A DNA stretch of 58,301 nucleotides, from positions 1 to 58,301 of the forward strand of contig NZ_RQYH01000013.1 of NCBI RefSeq assembly GCF_003860215.1, read 5' to 3'. Position numbers and translations under genes: made by a program. This document shows, piece by piece, positions 36,497 through 45,330 of the stretch; positions within the stretch are counted from its first letter, which is position 1; each line of letters opens with the position of its first letter. The notes under the pieces are model-generated. The model was not told the DNA's origin, made no database searches, and was given only the letters and a program-made list of their open reading frames with translations. Source of the stretch: Desulfovibrio sp. OH1186_COT-070 (GTDB lineage: Bacteria > Desulfobacterota > Desulfovibrionia > Desulfovibrionales > Desulfovibrionaceae).

Positions 36497-37722
36497 GCCT
36501 GTTCGTCCGTTTTTTTGATTTTATGGAGTTTGCGCCACCATTGGCTCAAGCGTGGTTCCTCGCCGTTGTCACGGGGCTGATAAAAGCGTCGCCCTTCCAG
36601 CTCCTTGGGCAGATAGCTCTGCTCAACCCAGGACTCCGGATAATTGTGCGGATACTTGTATTCCTTGCCGTATCCCCACTCCTTGTGCAGCTGTGTCGCA
36701 GGATTGCGCAAGTGCAGGGGGACAGGATGAAAACCGTTGAGTTTTATCTCACGGGCCGCATTGAGATAGGCCGCATATGACGAATTGCTTTTTTTGCTCA
36801 GGGCAAGGTAGACAACGGTTTCGGCAAGAGGGATAAAACCTTCGGGCATGCCCACAAATTCCACGGCCTGCTGGCAGGCAACCGCCAGGGAAAGGGCAGA
36901 GGGGTCAGCCAGCCCCACATCCTCCGATGCGGAAAGAACAAGGCGGCGGCAAATGAAACGCGGATCTTCCCCTCCTTCCAGCAGGCAGGCCAGATAGTAG
37001 AGAGAAGCATCAACGTCGCTCCCGCGGATGGACTTGATCAGGGCAGATGCCAGTTCGTAATGGTTGTCGCCGTCTTTGTCGTGCCTGACCAGAATTTCGG
37101 GAAGAAGCGCCTTGATCTGCTCCACGGTCTGGCAATCCTTGGGCAGTTGGGCCACATATTCCACAAGGTTGAGCAGGGTGCGCGCGTCTCCGTGTGAAAC
37201 GGTGGCCAGAAGCTCCGCCACAGCGTCAGGCAAGGCGAAGTGCATATCCTGGGCGCCGCGCTGCGCCAGAGTCACCAGCTCTGTGCGCCCCAGTGCCCGC
37301 AAGCGCAATACGTGCAACCGCGAGAGCAACTGCCGTGTCACGCTGAAAGAAGGATTTTCCGTTGTTGTGGCCAGAAGCGTCAGCTCGCCCGACTCGATGA
37401 GCGGAAGAAAAAAATCCTGCTGTGCCTTGGAAAAGCGGTGAAGTTCATCCAGTACAAGAACTTCCATGCCGTTCAGGGCGCGGCGCAACTGCTGCAACCC
37501 GGCCTCGGGCGCGCTCAGGCGCAGATAGGGCTTGCCCGAGGACTTGGCCAGCAACAGGGCAAGAGTGGATTTTCCGCAGCCCGGAGGCCCGAAGAACAGA
37601 AGACTGGGCAATCGGGGAGCCTGCATGAAAGAGTTCAGGCGCTCCTTGAGGTGCGGCTGCCCCAGAAAAAGCGCAAGATCGTCCGGCCGCATGCGCTCCG
37701 GCAAGGGCCTGGACGGCGTCAT
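36493..37722 (-). CDS. rarA: Replication-associated recombination protein RarA (MgsA) AAA+ ATPase
   Basis: Clamp-loader-like ATPase acting at stalled forks. The 409-residue product has Walker A GPPGCGKST (45-53), Walker B VLVLDELHRF (about 90), sensor 1 'LLATTTENPSF', the 'HGDARTLLNLVEY' arginine-finger region and the C-terminal tetramer domain with 'ASALIKSIRGSDVDASLYYLA' and 'HLRNPATQLHKEWGYGKEYKYPHNY'. ATG 37722 follows GGAGG and overlaps the rsmE stop by ATGA. A 117-codon upstream extension is the shadow of rsmE. Confidence 0.95.
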   Translation of the reverse strand: MTPSRPLPERMRPDDLALFLGQPHLKERLNSFMQAPRLPSLLFFGPPGCGKSTLALLLAKSSGKPYLRLSAPEAGLQQLRRALNGMEVLVLDELHRFSKAQQDFFLPLIESGELTLLATTTENPSFSVTRQLLSRLHVLRLRALGRTELVTLAQRGAQDMHFALPDAVAELLATVSHGDARTLLNLVEYVAQLPKDCQTVEQIKALLPEILVRHDKDGDNHYELASALIKSIRGSDVDASLYYLACLLEGGEDPRFICRRLVLSASEDVGLADPSALSLAVACQQAVEFVGMPEGFIPLAETVVYLALSKKSNSSYAAYLNAAREIKLNGFHPVPLHLRNPATQLHKEWGYGKEYKYPHNYPESWVEQSYLPKELEGRRFYQPRDNGEEPRLSQWWRKLHKIKKTDEQA

Positions 37723-38477
37723 GGGCGCACCTCCGGTCTGGCATCGGGCTTGCCCGGCAGTTGCGAACTCCACCAGTGCAGCCCCAGGCACAGCGTGGCT
37801 GCCGTTTCGCAGCGCAAAATCCTTGCGCCAAGGCTGACAACGCAAAAGTTGGCCGCGCCAAGCGCGGAAAGCTCTCTTTGCGAAAACCCGCCTTCCGGGC
37901 CGATCACATAGACGGTCAGCCCGTTCTGTCCCGCCATGTCGGGAGTCAGCAAAGGAATGTCGCTCTGGTGCTCCCAGGGCAGTATCCGGTGATCTGCTGC
38001 GGAGCAGTGGGCAATCAGTTCGCTCACGCCGCCGGAAAAAACGCGGACTTCCGGCAGCCACGGGTTCCTGCACTGTTTTGCCCCGGCAATCAACTGCCCC
38101 TGACAGGAAAAGGCGGCGTCAGGCGAAAGCCTTCCTTGGCTGTGATCCCCCTGCCACAACCAGATGCCGTGCGCGCCCAATTCCACTGCCTTTTCAAGAA
38201 AAAAACCGCGCCGGACAGCCTTGCTGAAGGCCAGTGCCACAACAGCGCGGGCCTTGGGCTCCGGAGCAAAAGTTTCGGACTGCATCTCCAGCCGGACGCC
38301 TTTTTTTTCCAGTGCGCGTACGCAAAAAACGCCCGTGCGGCCACGCCCGTCCAGAAGTGCGACCGTATGGCCGGGAGCCAGCCGCAACACCTGACTCATG
38401 TGTTTTGCTTCCTGCCCGTCAAGAAAAACGGCAGAGCCCCATGCGTCCGGCGGCAGATAGAAAAAAGGCGTACTCAT
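37719..38477 (-). CDS. rsmE: 16S rRNA m3U1498 methyltransferase
   Basis: SPOUT methyltransferase that methylates U1498 in the decoding region. The 252-residue product has the PUA-like N-terminal part ('AKHMSQVLRLAPGHTVALLDGRG'), 'ALAFSKAVRRGFFLEKAVELGAHGIW' and the C-terminal knot 'VIGPEGGFSQRELSAL' and 'SLGARILRCETAATL'. Length is typical. Both ends show ATGA overlaps, with the unknown 571-aa gene upstream and rarA downstream. Confidence 0.96.
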   Translation of the reverse strand: MSTPFFYLPPDAWGSAVFLDGQEAKHMSQVLRLAPGHTVALLDGRGRTGVFCVRALEKKGVRLEMQSETFAPEPKARAVVALAFSKAVRRGFFLEKAVELGAHGIWLWQGDHSQGRLSPDAAFSCQGQLIAGAKQCRNPWLPEVRVFSGGVSELIAHCSAADHRILPWEHQSDIPLLTPDMAGQNGLTVYVIGPEGGFSQRELSALGAANFCVVSLGARILRCETAATLCLGLHWWSSQLPGKPDARPEVRP

Positions 38478-40189
38478 GCGTTGCCTTCCTTGCTCAGACG
38501 CGCCTTGCGAACAGCCCTGAAGCTGTCCTGCAATGACACCAGACGGCGGTAATTTTTGCGTATTTCTGCGCCGGCAGGAGTGAGCGTGTCTTCCGAAACA
38601 TCAATATAGCGGCGTTTCAGGTATCTGTCGTGCAGTATTTTTTCAACACATCCGATAATATTGTCCACCAGTGGCGGAAAAAAGTTCACTATCTCATATT
38701 GCAGATCGTTCAAAAGGGCGATGACCTCACGGAACATGTGAAGATAGGAGATTTGCGCCCCCTTGTAGAGCCTTCTGCTCAAGTCTTCAAGAATCCGCAC
38801 ATTTCTTGCCTGCTGGATATAGCTGAACCGTGAGCATACCTCCTGATAGAGTTCGCGCAGGGTAATGAAATTATCGTCATTTTCCGGAGAGTAGAGGTAT
38901 TGTGTGAGCACCTTGCTGACATTGCAGAAAAAATCATCGCTGTAGCTTATCATGCGGCGCTGGTGTTTTGTCAGCCACGAATACAGAAATTTGAGTCTTT
39001 TTTCGTGTGTTTCCGTATTTTCCACAACTTCGGTGCGCTTGTAGATAATGCGCCCCGTATATTCTCCGCGCACAATGTCGTTGAGGCGCAGAAACATGTT
39101 GGAGGCGTCCTTGATGATGTTCAGGCCCCGCAAAGGTTCCCCGGTCAGGGGGTGGAGTACTTCCTGCCCGCACACCGAGAGGGCGCGGTCCTGGCGCACG
39201 TTGGCCGGATCAAAGGCATGCTGCCTGTACGTTACGCGCAGAATGACGACACGCCGTTCCCTGTCCAGAAAAAAGCCGTCCCGCCCGATACATTCCAGCG
39301 CCTCTTCCTGATCCGGGTCCACCGCGACCAGAGCGATTTTTTCCAGCGCGGGGTATTGGGTATTTTCTCCTGTGGCCAGATATGTTGTCAGGGTGCGGTC
39401 TGTCTGCCCCAGAACGCGCAAAAGAAAGCGTTCACCCATTTTGTGCAGCCTGCGCGCAAAAAGGGCGCTGGAGGTCCGGCGCTCCGACACGATGGGAAAG
39501 CCGTAAAGCTCCATGAGGTACTGGTAGACAAACATGCGGTTGCGCTCGTACAGCGCGTTGTCGCCGTAAACGAACTTTCCTGTTCTGATTCCGAACCTTT
39601 TGATTTCGCTGTCGATATCCGAAGGAAAAGACGCAAATACCCCCGCCAGATGAAAGCGGTTGTCTGCTCCCCAGGCCAGCACATGCGCCCTGTCCATAAG
39701 GAGAAGGTATTCCATCATTTCCGGATAGGTTTCAAGAAGCACAGTATCTGTGGAGCGGAATTTCTGGCGAAAGGCCTCCTGATGCACGCGCGGGAGGCGG
39801 GAGGTCAGTGTTTGGAGATTCTGTACCATGACCTGATTTTCAAGCGGGCAACAGGCTCCATCTTCTTCGGTAATGATATTGTACAGTTTGTCGAACTGAA
39901 AAATTTCGGAAAAATAGTCAAGCTGCCGGGCAAAAGCCACCATGGCAAAACCCGGCAGGTCCTTGTATTCAAACATGTCGCTGTCAAAGGACGGCAGGAG
40001 CTCGCGCGCTTCAACCAGAGGGTAGCAGGGGGCTTCCTGATAGGGCTTGACCAGGCACAACCGAACATGCACTGCATCCAGAAAATGCTTGAGCTTTTCC
40101 AGATCGCCGATGTCGACGGGGGTCGATACATGGCTGGCGTCCTGCCATTGCAGTCCGTTTTGCGAGAAGATTTCCTGCCATGCAATCAT
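38474..40189 (-). CDS. Conserved-looking protein of unknown function, 571 residues
   Basis: I do not recognise this family. The product begins MIAWQEIFSQNGLQWQDASH. It has no signal peptide or membrane segment and is rich in aromatic and charged residues, with long helical stretches such as 'PGFAMVAFARQLDYFSEIFQFDKLYNI' and 'RFSYIQQARNVRILEDLSRRLYK'. The C-terminus is strongly basic. No nucleotide-binding or catalytic motif stands out. ATG 40189 was chosen because upstream codons cross low-quality sequence; the ribosome site is weak. It is coupled to rsmE by an ATGA overlap and heads the chain that also holds rarA and plsC, so an RNA- or replication-linked role is possible. Confidence 0.75.
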   Translation of the reverse strand: MIAWQEIFSQNGLQWQDASHVSTPVDIGDLEKLKHFLDAVHVRLCLVKPYQEAPCYPLVEARELLPSFDSDMFEYKDLPGFAMVAFARQLDYFSEIFQFDKLYNIITEEDGACCPLENQVMVQNLQTLTSRLPRVHQEAFRQKFRSTDTVLLETYPEMMEYLLLMDRAHVLAWGADNRFHLAGVFASFPSDIDSEIKRFGIRTGKFVYGDNALYERNRMFVYQYLMELYGFPIVSERRTSSALFARRLHKMGERFLLRVLGQTDRTLTTYLATGENTQYPALEKIALVAVDPDQEEALECIGRDGFFLDRERRVVILRVTYRQHAFDPANVRQDRALSVCGQEVLHPLTGEPLRGLNIIKDASNMFLRLNDIVRGEYTGRIIYKRTEVVENTETHEKRLKFLYSWLTKHQRRMISYSDDFFCNVSKVLTQYLYSPENDDNFITLRELYQEVCSRFSYIQQARNVRILEDLSRRLYKGAQISYLHMFREVIALLNDLQYEIVNFFPPLVDNIIGCVEKILHDRYLKRRYIDVSEDTLTPAGAEIRKNYRRLVSLQDSFRAVRKARLSKEGNA

Positions 40190-40315
40190 TGCTGTGCTCT
40201 GCAACCCTGTCGCGCGCTTTCTGCTCCTGGGCCAATGCCGAAAAAACCCCTGCGCCTGCCGCAAGGGCAACGCAAAAGGCAAGCCCTCAAAATGCTATAA
40301 CAATGCCAATATTCT

Positions 40316-40347
40316 GGCAACTCCCGCCCGCGCAGGCGGGAGTTGCC
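40316..40347 (-). terminator. Long GC-rich hairpin downstream of the FadL-type gene
   Basis: GGCAACTCCCGCC and GGCGGGAGTTGCC form a 13-bp perfect stem with a 6-nt loop. It is 58 nt after the stop of the outer-membrane protein gene. No T-run follows on the minus strand (AGAATATT), so termination may need Rho or be partial. Confidence 0.6.
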
Positions 40348-40405
40348 CCGCAAAGATGCCGCGTTCTGCCAAAAATACGGCACAGGGAAACGCAACTATC
40401 CGAAC

Positions 40406-41686
40406 TTAAAAGGAATAGCCCACCGAGAACATGTAGATGTTGGCTCCCACGCCGCTGGAGTGCCCCCCCTGAATACCGGCCGAGCGTATGCCCTTTGCAT
40501 CCGTGCGCCCATAGCCCAGAGAGTTGATCCACAAATGCGCATACGCCAGATCCAGAGTCCAGTTGTTCCACCGCACGCCTGTGCCCAGGCTCAGTGTCTG
40601 GCGTCCGTTGGTGGGCATGAGGTAGTCGCTGTGATTCTCATTCACTACCGGTGTTTCATACGAAAAACCGGCGCGCAGGGTCCACCAGTCAAGGGGTTTG
40701 TATTCAACACTGGCATTGAAGTTCCAGCCGTCGCGCCATTTTTTGTTGTTGATGGCCGCATAGCCGTTATCCATATAAATATTGAGGGCATTGTAGGTGG
40801 ACCAGCGCGTCCACACCGTGCCCACTTCACAGCTCAGATTTTCCAGAGGCCTGTAGGTGACTCCCAGCGCCAGAGAGTCCGGCAGTTGCAGCGTGGCATG
40901 GGTGGAGCAGTCCTTGGCATAGGGCAGGTGCTGGTTGAAAGGGGGGCCGCTCAGAACATTGGGGCCCTCATAGGCAAAATCCGTATTGCCGGTGATGTTC
41001 AGGGTTATCTGGCTCTTGTAGGACGCCCCCACGGACCATTGGTCGTTGAGGCGCATGTGCAGGCCTGTATGAACGCCGACTCCCCAGCCGCTGCCTTCGA
41101 TCCGCATGTCATTGTCAAATACGCTTGGCGGCGTCACCATGGTGGGGACTTTGCTGCCCATGTGCATGTGGGCATAGAGTGCTTCAATGCCGAGGGAAAC
41201 AGAAAAAATGTCGTTGAGCTTGACCGCCAGTGTGGGAACAAAGGAAATGCTCTGCAATTCCACTTCATAGACATTGTACCTTCCGACCCAATTCTCAGCA
41301 TAGCTGTTGCCGAGGCCGAAGCGGGAAAATATCCCCAGCCCCAGCCAGAAGCGGTCATTGAACTGATGGCTGGCAAAAGCGTGCGGCACCGGCCACAGCG
41401 CAGGTTTGGTGAACGTGCTGCGCTCTTGCCCTCCCTGCCTGCTGACGATGCTGCCCTGGGGAGCGATCAGGGCCAGACCGCCCATCATGTGCGTTCCCGG
41501 AAGCTGGGTGATGCCCGCGCCGTTGTAGGCCAATGCCGAAACATCGTCCGCGCGCCCCACCATGCCGCCTGCCAGGGATACTCCCCGTGCGCTCCATTCG
41601 TTCAGGGCAAAGCCCTCTCCCAGAGCCTGCGCCGTACAGCAGACAGTACACAGCAGAGCAAGCCAGACAATGCGCAAAGCCTTCAT
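40406..41686 (-). CDS. OmpP1/FadL/TodX-family outer-membrane transport protein
   Basis: The 426-residue protein has a signal peptide (MKALRIVWLALLCTVCCTAQALG) and the FadL N-terminal plug signature 'EGFALNEWSARGVSLAGGMVGRADDVSALAYNGAGITQLPG'. The remainder alternates as amphipathic beta-strands ('RFWLGLGIFSRFGLG', 'WSVGASYKSQITLNITG', 'LDWWTLRAGFSYE') and ends YMFSVGYSF, a typical barrel terminus with C-terminal Phe. Such barrels take up fatty acids or other hydrophobic compounds. It follows priA by 63 nt on the same strand and ends at a hairpin. Confidence 0.92.
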   Translation of the reverse strand: MKALRIVWLALLCTVCCTAQALGEGFALNEWSARGVSLAGGMVGRADDVSALAYNGAGITQLPGTHMMGGLALIAPQGSIVSRQGGQERSTFTKPALWPVPHAFASHQFNDRFWLGLGIFSRFGLGNSYAENWVGRYNVYEVELQSISFVPTLAVKLNDIFSVSLGIEALYAHMHMGSKVPTMVTPPSVFDNDMRIEGSGWGVGVHTGLHMRLNDQWSVGASYKSQITLNITGNTDFAYEGPNVLSGPPFNQHLPYAKDCSTHATLQLPDSLALGVTYRPLENLSCEVGTVWTRWSTYNALNIYMDNGYAAINNKKWRDGWNFNASVEYKPLDWWTLRAGFSYETPVVNENHSDYLMPTNGRQTLSLGTGVRWNNWTLDLAYAHLWINSLGYGRTDAKGIRSAGIQGGHSSGVGANIYMFSVGYSF

Positions 41687-41749
41687 TGTTCCTCCCCAAT
41701 TTTACTGAAGCGTTTTCCTGTCGGCGGAAAGTCCTGCCCAAACAGGTAT

Positions 41750-44128
41750 TCACAACATGGTAATGGGATCAAGGTCAAGAAAAAGTCGCAAGGATCGTGC
41801 AGGTTTTTGCGCTTGGGCAAAAAGGTGGAGGTCGCGCATGGCCTGCCAGTGTTTTCCTTTCAGCAAGCAGGCAAAACGTCGGCGGCCACGGAGCAGGGCC
41901 AGGGGAGCGGGGGCGGGCCCGAGCATCTGGACGCCCAATGTCCCGGCATGCTTGCGCAGAAGCGCAGCCAGTTCGTGGAGGGCAGCCGCGCCGCGGGCAT
42001 CGTGCATGTCGTGGGAAATGCGCAACAGGCCAAGGTGCACAAAAGGCGGATACCGGTACCGGCTGCGGCGCTCCAATTCCGTACGGTAAAAGCCCTCGTA
42101 GTCGGCAGTGCGTACATATTGCCAGCAATAGTGCCGCACGTCCCTGGTCTGGATCAGAACCTGACCGGGCTTTTCACCCCTTCCGGCACGGCCCGAAGAC
42201 TGCACCAGAAGCTGGAAGGTGCGCTCCGCAGCGCGATAGTCGGGAAGGTTCAGCCCCAGGTCGCCGTCGGCAATGATTGCCAGAGTCACTTCAGGAAAAT
42301 GGTGCCCTTTGGAAAGCATTTGTGTGCCCACAAGGATGGGGGCTTCCCCACGGGCGAAAGATGCCAGAATTTCCTCCATGCGCCCCGGCCTGCGGGTGCT
42401 GTCCCTGTCCAGCCGCAAAACAGGACGACCGCCGGACAGCGTGCTCAAATGCTCTGCAAGACGCTCTGTGCCTTCGCCCATGGGCAGAAAGTTCGCGCTA
42501 CCGCATTCCCCGCAGGGCGAAGGAAAGGGGAGGGTGAAGCCGCAGTAGTGGCAGACAAGCTTTTCCAGCCCCTTGTGGTAGGTAAGGCCGATTTCGCAAT
42601 GGGGGCAACGCGCCGGGCGGTGGCAGTCCAGACAATACATGACAGGCGCATAGCCCCGCCTGTTGAGCAGAACAATGGCCTGTTCTCCCTTGGTCAGTGT
42701 TGCGCGCAGAGCATCCTCGCTTTCCGGAGCCAGAAGACTTTCTCGACTGGCGGCAGAGGCTGCGGCGGAGGCAATGTCCACCAGTTCCACCGGCGGCAGG
42801 GCGCGTCCGCTGATGCGCTGCGGCAGGTGCACCACGGGCAGGCGGCCATTCTCCGCGGCATGAAAGGTTTTCAGATCCGGAGTGGCGGAGCCCAGCACCA
42901 GCAGCCCCCTGGCCTGAAGCGTGCGGAACCATGCCACCTCCTTGGCATGGTAGGGCAGATTTTCTTCCTGCTTGAAAGAACTGTCGTGTTCTTCGTCCAG
43001 CACAATGCAGGCCAGATGCGGCACAGGCAAAAACAGGGCGGAGCGTGTGCCGACGACAATGCATGCCTCCTGCCTTTCCGCCAGTTGCCGGAAAATTTTT
43101 TCGCGCCGGGCTGGTGGCTGGTAGCCGTGATAAAAAAAGAGGGGGGCATGGGGCAGGCTGCATGCCGCATCGCGGCGCAACTTGTGGGCCAGGGCCACTT
43201 CCGGCGCGAGCAGAAGAAGGCTCTGGCCACGGGCCATGCAGGCCTTGGCCAGTTCCATATACACCGCGGTCTTGCCGCTGCCGGTGACGCCGAAAAGAAG
43301 AACAGACGCCGCATCGTCAGCAGCAAGAAAATCCAGCAGGCTTTGCAGGGCGTTCTGCTGGTCTGCGTTCAGAACAACAGGTGCTGGGGGGGGCGGCAGA
43401 AGGTTTTGCCCTGCATCATCGGGAAAATCGTCTTCTTTCTCCGCGTGGGCAAGGCGCACAAGGCCCGCAGCCTGGAGGCTCTTGAGGGCCGGTGCCAAAG
43501 ACTGCCCCAGTTGCCGGAGCAAAAGGCGGCGGTTGGACGGGCCATGCTGGTGCAGATGGTCCAGCATCTGAATCTGGCGCTTGGCCGAAGGACGCACGGG
43601 CCAGGGAGGATCCTGCGTCAGCAGGCAGACCTCCGAACTGGCGGGATCCGATGCCACGGGCAGCATACGGGCTTTTTGGTCACAGAGGGCCTGGGCAAGC
43701 CGCGCGCGCTCCCCGGAAGGGGCATCGCGGAGTTGCTGCAATGTCCAAACTTCAGCCTGGCCGCTCTCGATCAGGTGCAACCGCACACGGGTTTGGCGCA
43801 GCCCGTGCGGCAGAACATGGCCCAGAACCTGCCCGGGAAAAAGCCCCTGTCGGCGGGAGAGGTCACAAGCCAAGGCCAGCAGATCCCGACTGATCAGGGG
43901 AGCGCTCTCCAAAGGCCAGCAAAGCTCTTTTTGCGCAACTCCGTCAGGTATGTCCGACTCGCTGCACGTGTCCAGCAGAACTGCGGCGCGCAACGCAGCC
44001 TGTTGCCCTCTGCCCAGGGGAACGGCTACACGCAGGCCGCTTTTCCAGAATGTGTCGGAAAATTCGGGCGGCAGCGTGTAGCTGAACGTGGCGTACGGGA
44101 GGCCCAGAAGCGCGACAGAGGCGTACAT
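41750..44128 (-). CDS. priA: Primosomal protein N' (replication restart helicase PriA)
   Basis: 3'-5' superfamily 2 helicase that reloads DnaB at abandoned forks. The 792-residue product has an N-terminal DNA-binding region, Walker A 'GVTGSGKTAVYME', Walker B DEEHDSSFKQ, 'VLGSATPDLKT', the zinc-binding cysteines (CLDCHRPARCPHCEIGL; CHYCG; CGECGS) inserted in the helicase core, and 'LVGTQMLSKGHHFPEVTL' with 'QSSGRAGRGEKPGQV'. The 'HHFPEV' and 'GRAGR' motifs are complete. It lies 37 nt after galU. A very long plus-strand open frame opposite it is a shadow. Confidence 0.96.
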   Translation of the reverse strand: MYASVALLGLPYATFSYTLPPEFSDTFWKSGLRVAVPLGRGQQAALRAAVLLDTCSESDIPDGVAQKELCWPLESAPLISRDLLALACDLSRRQGLFPGQVLGHVLPHGLRQTRVRLHLIESGQAEVWTLQQLRDAPSGERARLAQALCDQKARMLPVASDPASSEVCLLTQDPPWPVRPSAKRQIQMLDHLHQHGPSNRRLLLRQLGQSLAPALKSLQAAGLVRLAHAEKEDDFPDDAGQNLLPPPPAPVVLNADQQNALQSLLDFLAADDAASVLLFGVTGSGKTAVYMELAKACMARGQSLLLLAPEVALAHKLRRDAACSLPHAPLFFYHGYQPPARREKIFRQLAERQEACIVVGTRSALFLPVPHLACIVLDEEHDSSFKQEENLPYHAKEVAWFRTLQARGLLVLGSATPDLKTFHAAENGRLPVVHLPQRISGRALPPVELVDIASAAASAASRESLLAPESEDALRATLTKGEQAIVLLNRRGYAPVMYCLDCHRPARCPHCEIGLTYHKGLEKLVCHYCGFTLPFPSPCGECGSANFLPMGEGTERLAEHLSTLSGGRPVLRLDRDSTRRPGRMEEILASFARGEAPILVGTQMLSKGHHFPEVTLAIIADGDLGLNLPDYRAAERTFQLLVQSSGRAGRGEKPGQVLIQTRDVRHYCWQYVRTADYEGFYRTELERRSRYRYPPFVHLGLLRISHDMHDARGAAALHELAALLRKHAGTLGVQMLGPAPAPLALLRGRRRFACLLKGKHWQAMRDLHLFAQAQKPARSLRLFLDLDPITML

Positions 44129-44165
44129 GCACTTGTATGGTCAACGCCACAAAAACAGGGGTCCG

Positions 44166-45038
44166 TTACTGAAACTGCACGAAATTTTTGAGCATTCCCA
44201 GCAGCTCGTACCGCAGTTCCTCTTCCTGAAGGGCAAAATAGATATTGGCTGTCAGATATTCTGCCCAGTCGCCGGCATCAAAGCGCATCCCCGCCATGCG
44301 CACGGCCATCATGCCGCGCTCCTGCGCCATGGCCTGCAGGGCATCGGTAAGCTGGATTTCCCCACCATGCCCCGGCTGGACTTTTTCCAGATAGTCAAAA
44401 ATGTCGGGGGTCAGAACGTAGCGTCCCACAATCGCCATCCGCGAAGGGGCATTTTCGCGGGAGGGTTTTTCCACCATATGTTTGACGCGAAAAACTCCGG
44501 GGGTTATTTCCTCTCCGTCAATGATGCCGTAGCGGTTCACCTTTTCCCAGGGAACCTCCATGACCCCGATGACCGGCATTTTTTCCGCAATGGCCACTTC
44601 AATCAACTGACCGATGCCGGGCACCCCTCCGAACATCAGATCGTCACCGACCATGATGGCAAACGGCTCGTCGCGCAGCAGCTCACGGGCGCACAGCACG
44701 GCATGCCCCAAGCCCAGTTGCTTTTTCTGGCGAACAGACATGATGTTGGCCATCTCCGCCACCCGGCGCACTTCCGCCAGTTTGTCGAGTTTGCCCGAGC
44801 GCTCCAGCACGGCTTCCAACTGAAGGTTGTAGTCAAAGTGGTCTTCAATGACGCTCTTGTCCCGGTTGGTAACAAAAATGACATCCTGAATATTGGCCCG
44901 CTGGGCTTCTTCCACCACATACTGAATGACCGGTTTGTTGTAGATGGGGAGCATTTCCTTGGGAATATTCTTGGTTGCGGGTAAGGAGCGCGTTCCCCAG
45001 CCTGCCACAGGAATGACGACCTTGCGAATATTCTGCAT
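44166..45038 (-). CDS. galU: UTP-glucose-1-phosphate uridylyltransferase
   Basis: Makes UDP-glucose from glucose-1-phosphate and UTP. The 290-residue product carries 'KVVIPVAGWGTRSLPATKNIPKEMLPIYNKPVIQYVVEEA', 'LGLGHAVLCARELL', 'VMVGDDL'-like 'IMVGDDLMFGG' and 'MVEKPSRENAPSRMAIVGRYVL'. In the substrate loop the common GLGTR reads GWGTR. ATG 45038 follows GGGAGG; a GTG two codons upstream is possible. With pgm and ugd in the window it completes the route from glucose-6-phosphate to UDP-glucuronate. It is divergent from the S1-domain gene. Confidence 0.95.
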   Translation of the reverse strand: MQNIRKVVIPVAGWGTRSLPATKNIPKEMLPIYNKPVIQYVVEEAQRANIQDVIFVTNRDKSVIEDHFDYNLQLEAVLERSGKLDKLAEVRRVAEMANIMSVRQKKQLGLGHAVLCARELLRDEPFAIMVGDDLMFGGVPGIGQLIEVAIAEKMPVIGVMEVPWEKVNRYGIIDGEEITPGVFRVKHMVEKPSRENAPSRMAIVGRYVLTPDIFDYLEKVQPGHGGEIQLTDALQAMAQERGMMAVRMAGMRFDAGDWAEYLTANIYFALQEEELRYELLGMLKNFVQFQ

Positions 45039-45176
45039 GAGCACCTCCCACTACGGTGTATTCCGTGTTTATTATCTTCGGTCAAAACGCCAGGCAAAGC
45101 AAGCAAAAGCTCGTGCCCCAGACGGGGCATCCGGTTTTTCCTTTCGGAGCTGCGCACGGGCAGCCGGGGCAGGCAA

Positions 45177-45205
45177 TTGTTTTTCGCCGTGTTCTGGCAT
45201 ATTCT
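45177..45205 (+). promoter_or_regulatory. Candidate sigma70 promoter for the S1-domain gene
   Basis: TTGTTT, a 17-nt spacer and TATTCT, about 125 nt upstream of ATG 45331. The match is good for a GC-rich genome and would leave a long 5' leader containing GC-rich potential stems (around 45215-45260). Confidence 0.45.
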
Positions 45206-45330
45206 GGGCAGCGCCGAGGCGGACCGCGCAAAAACGCGTGCGGCGCACGCCGGTTTTTCTGCATGACGCCTGCGGGAAAGGGCGTATCAAGGCGCGCAGC
45301 CACGGCCAAGGATTTTTTGAGGAGAAAAAT

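Noticed and set aside
40343..44191. A 1282-codon open frame on the plus strand across the FadL-type gene and priA
   Set aside because: It is antisense to two well-supported genes, crosses their intergenic hairpin, has no family resemblance and is Gln/Arg/His-rich as expected from the complement of GC-rich coding sequence.
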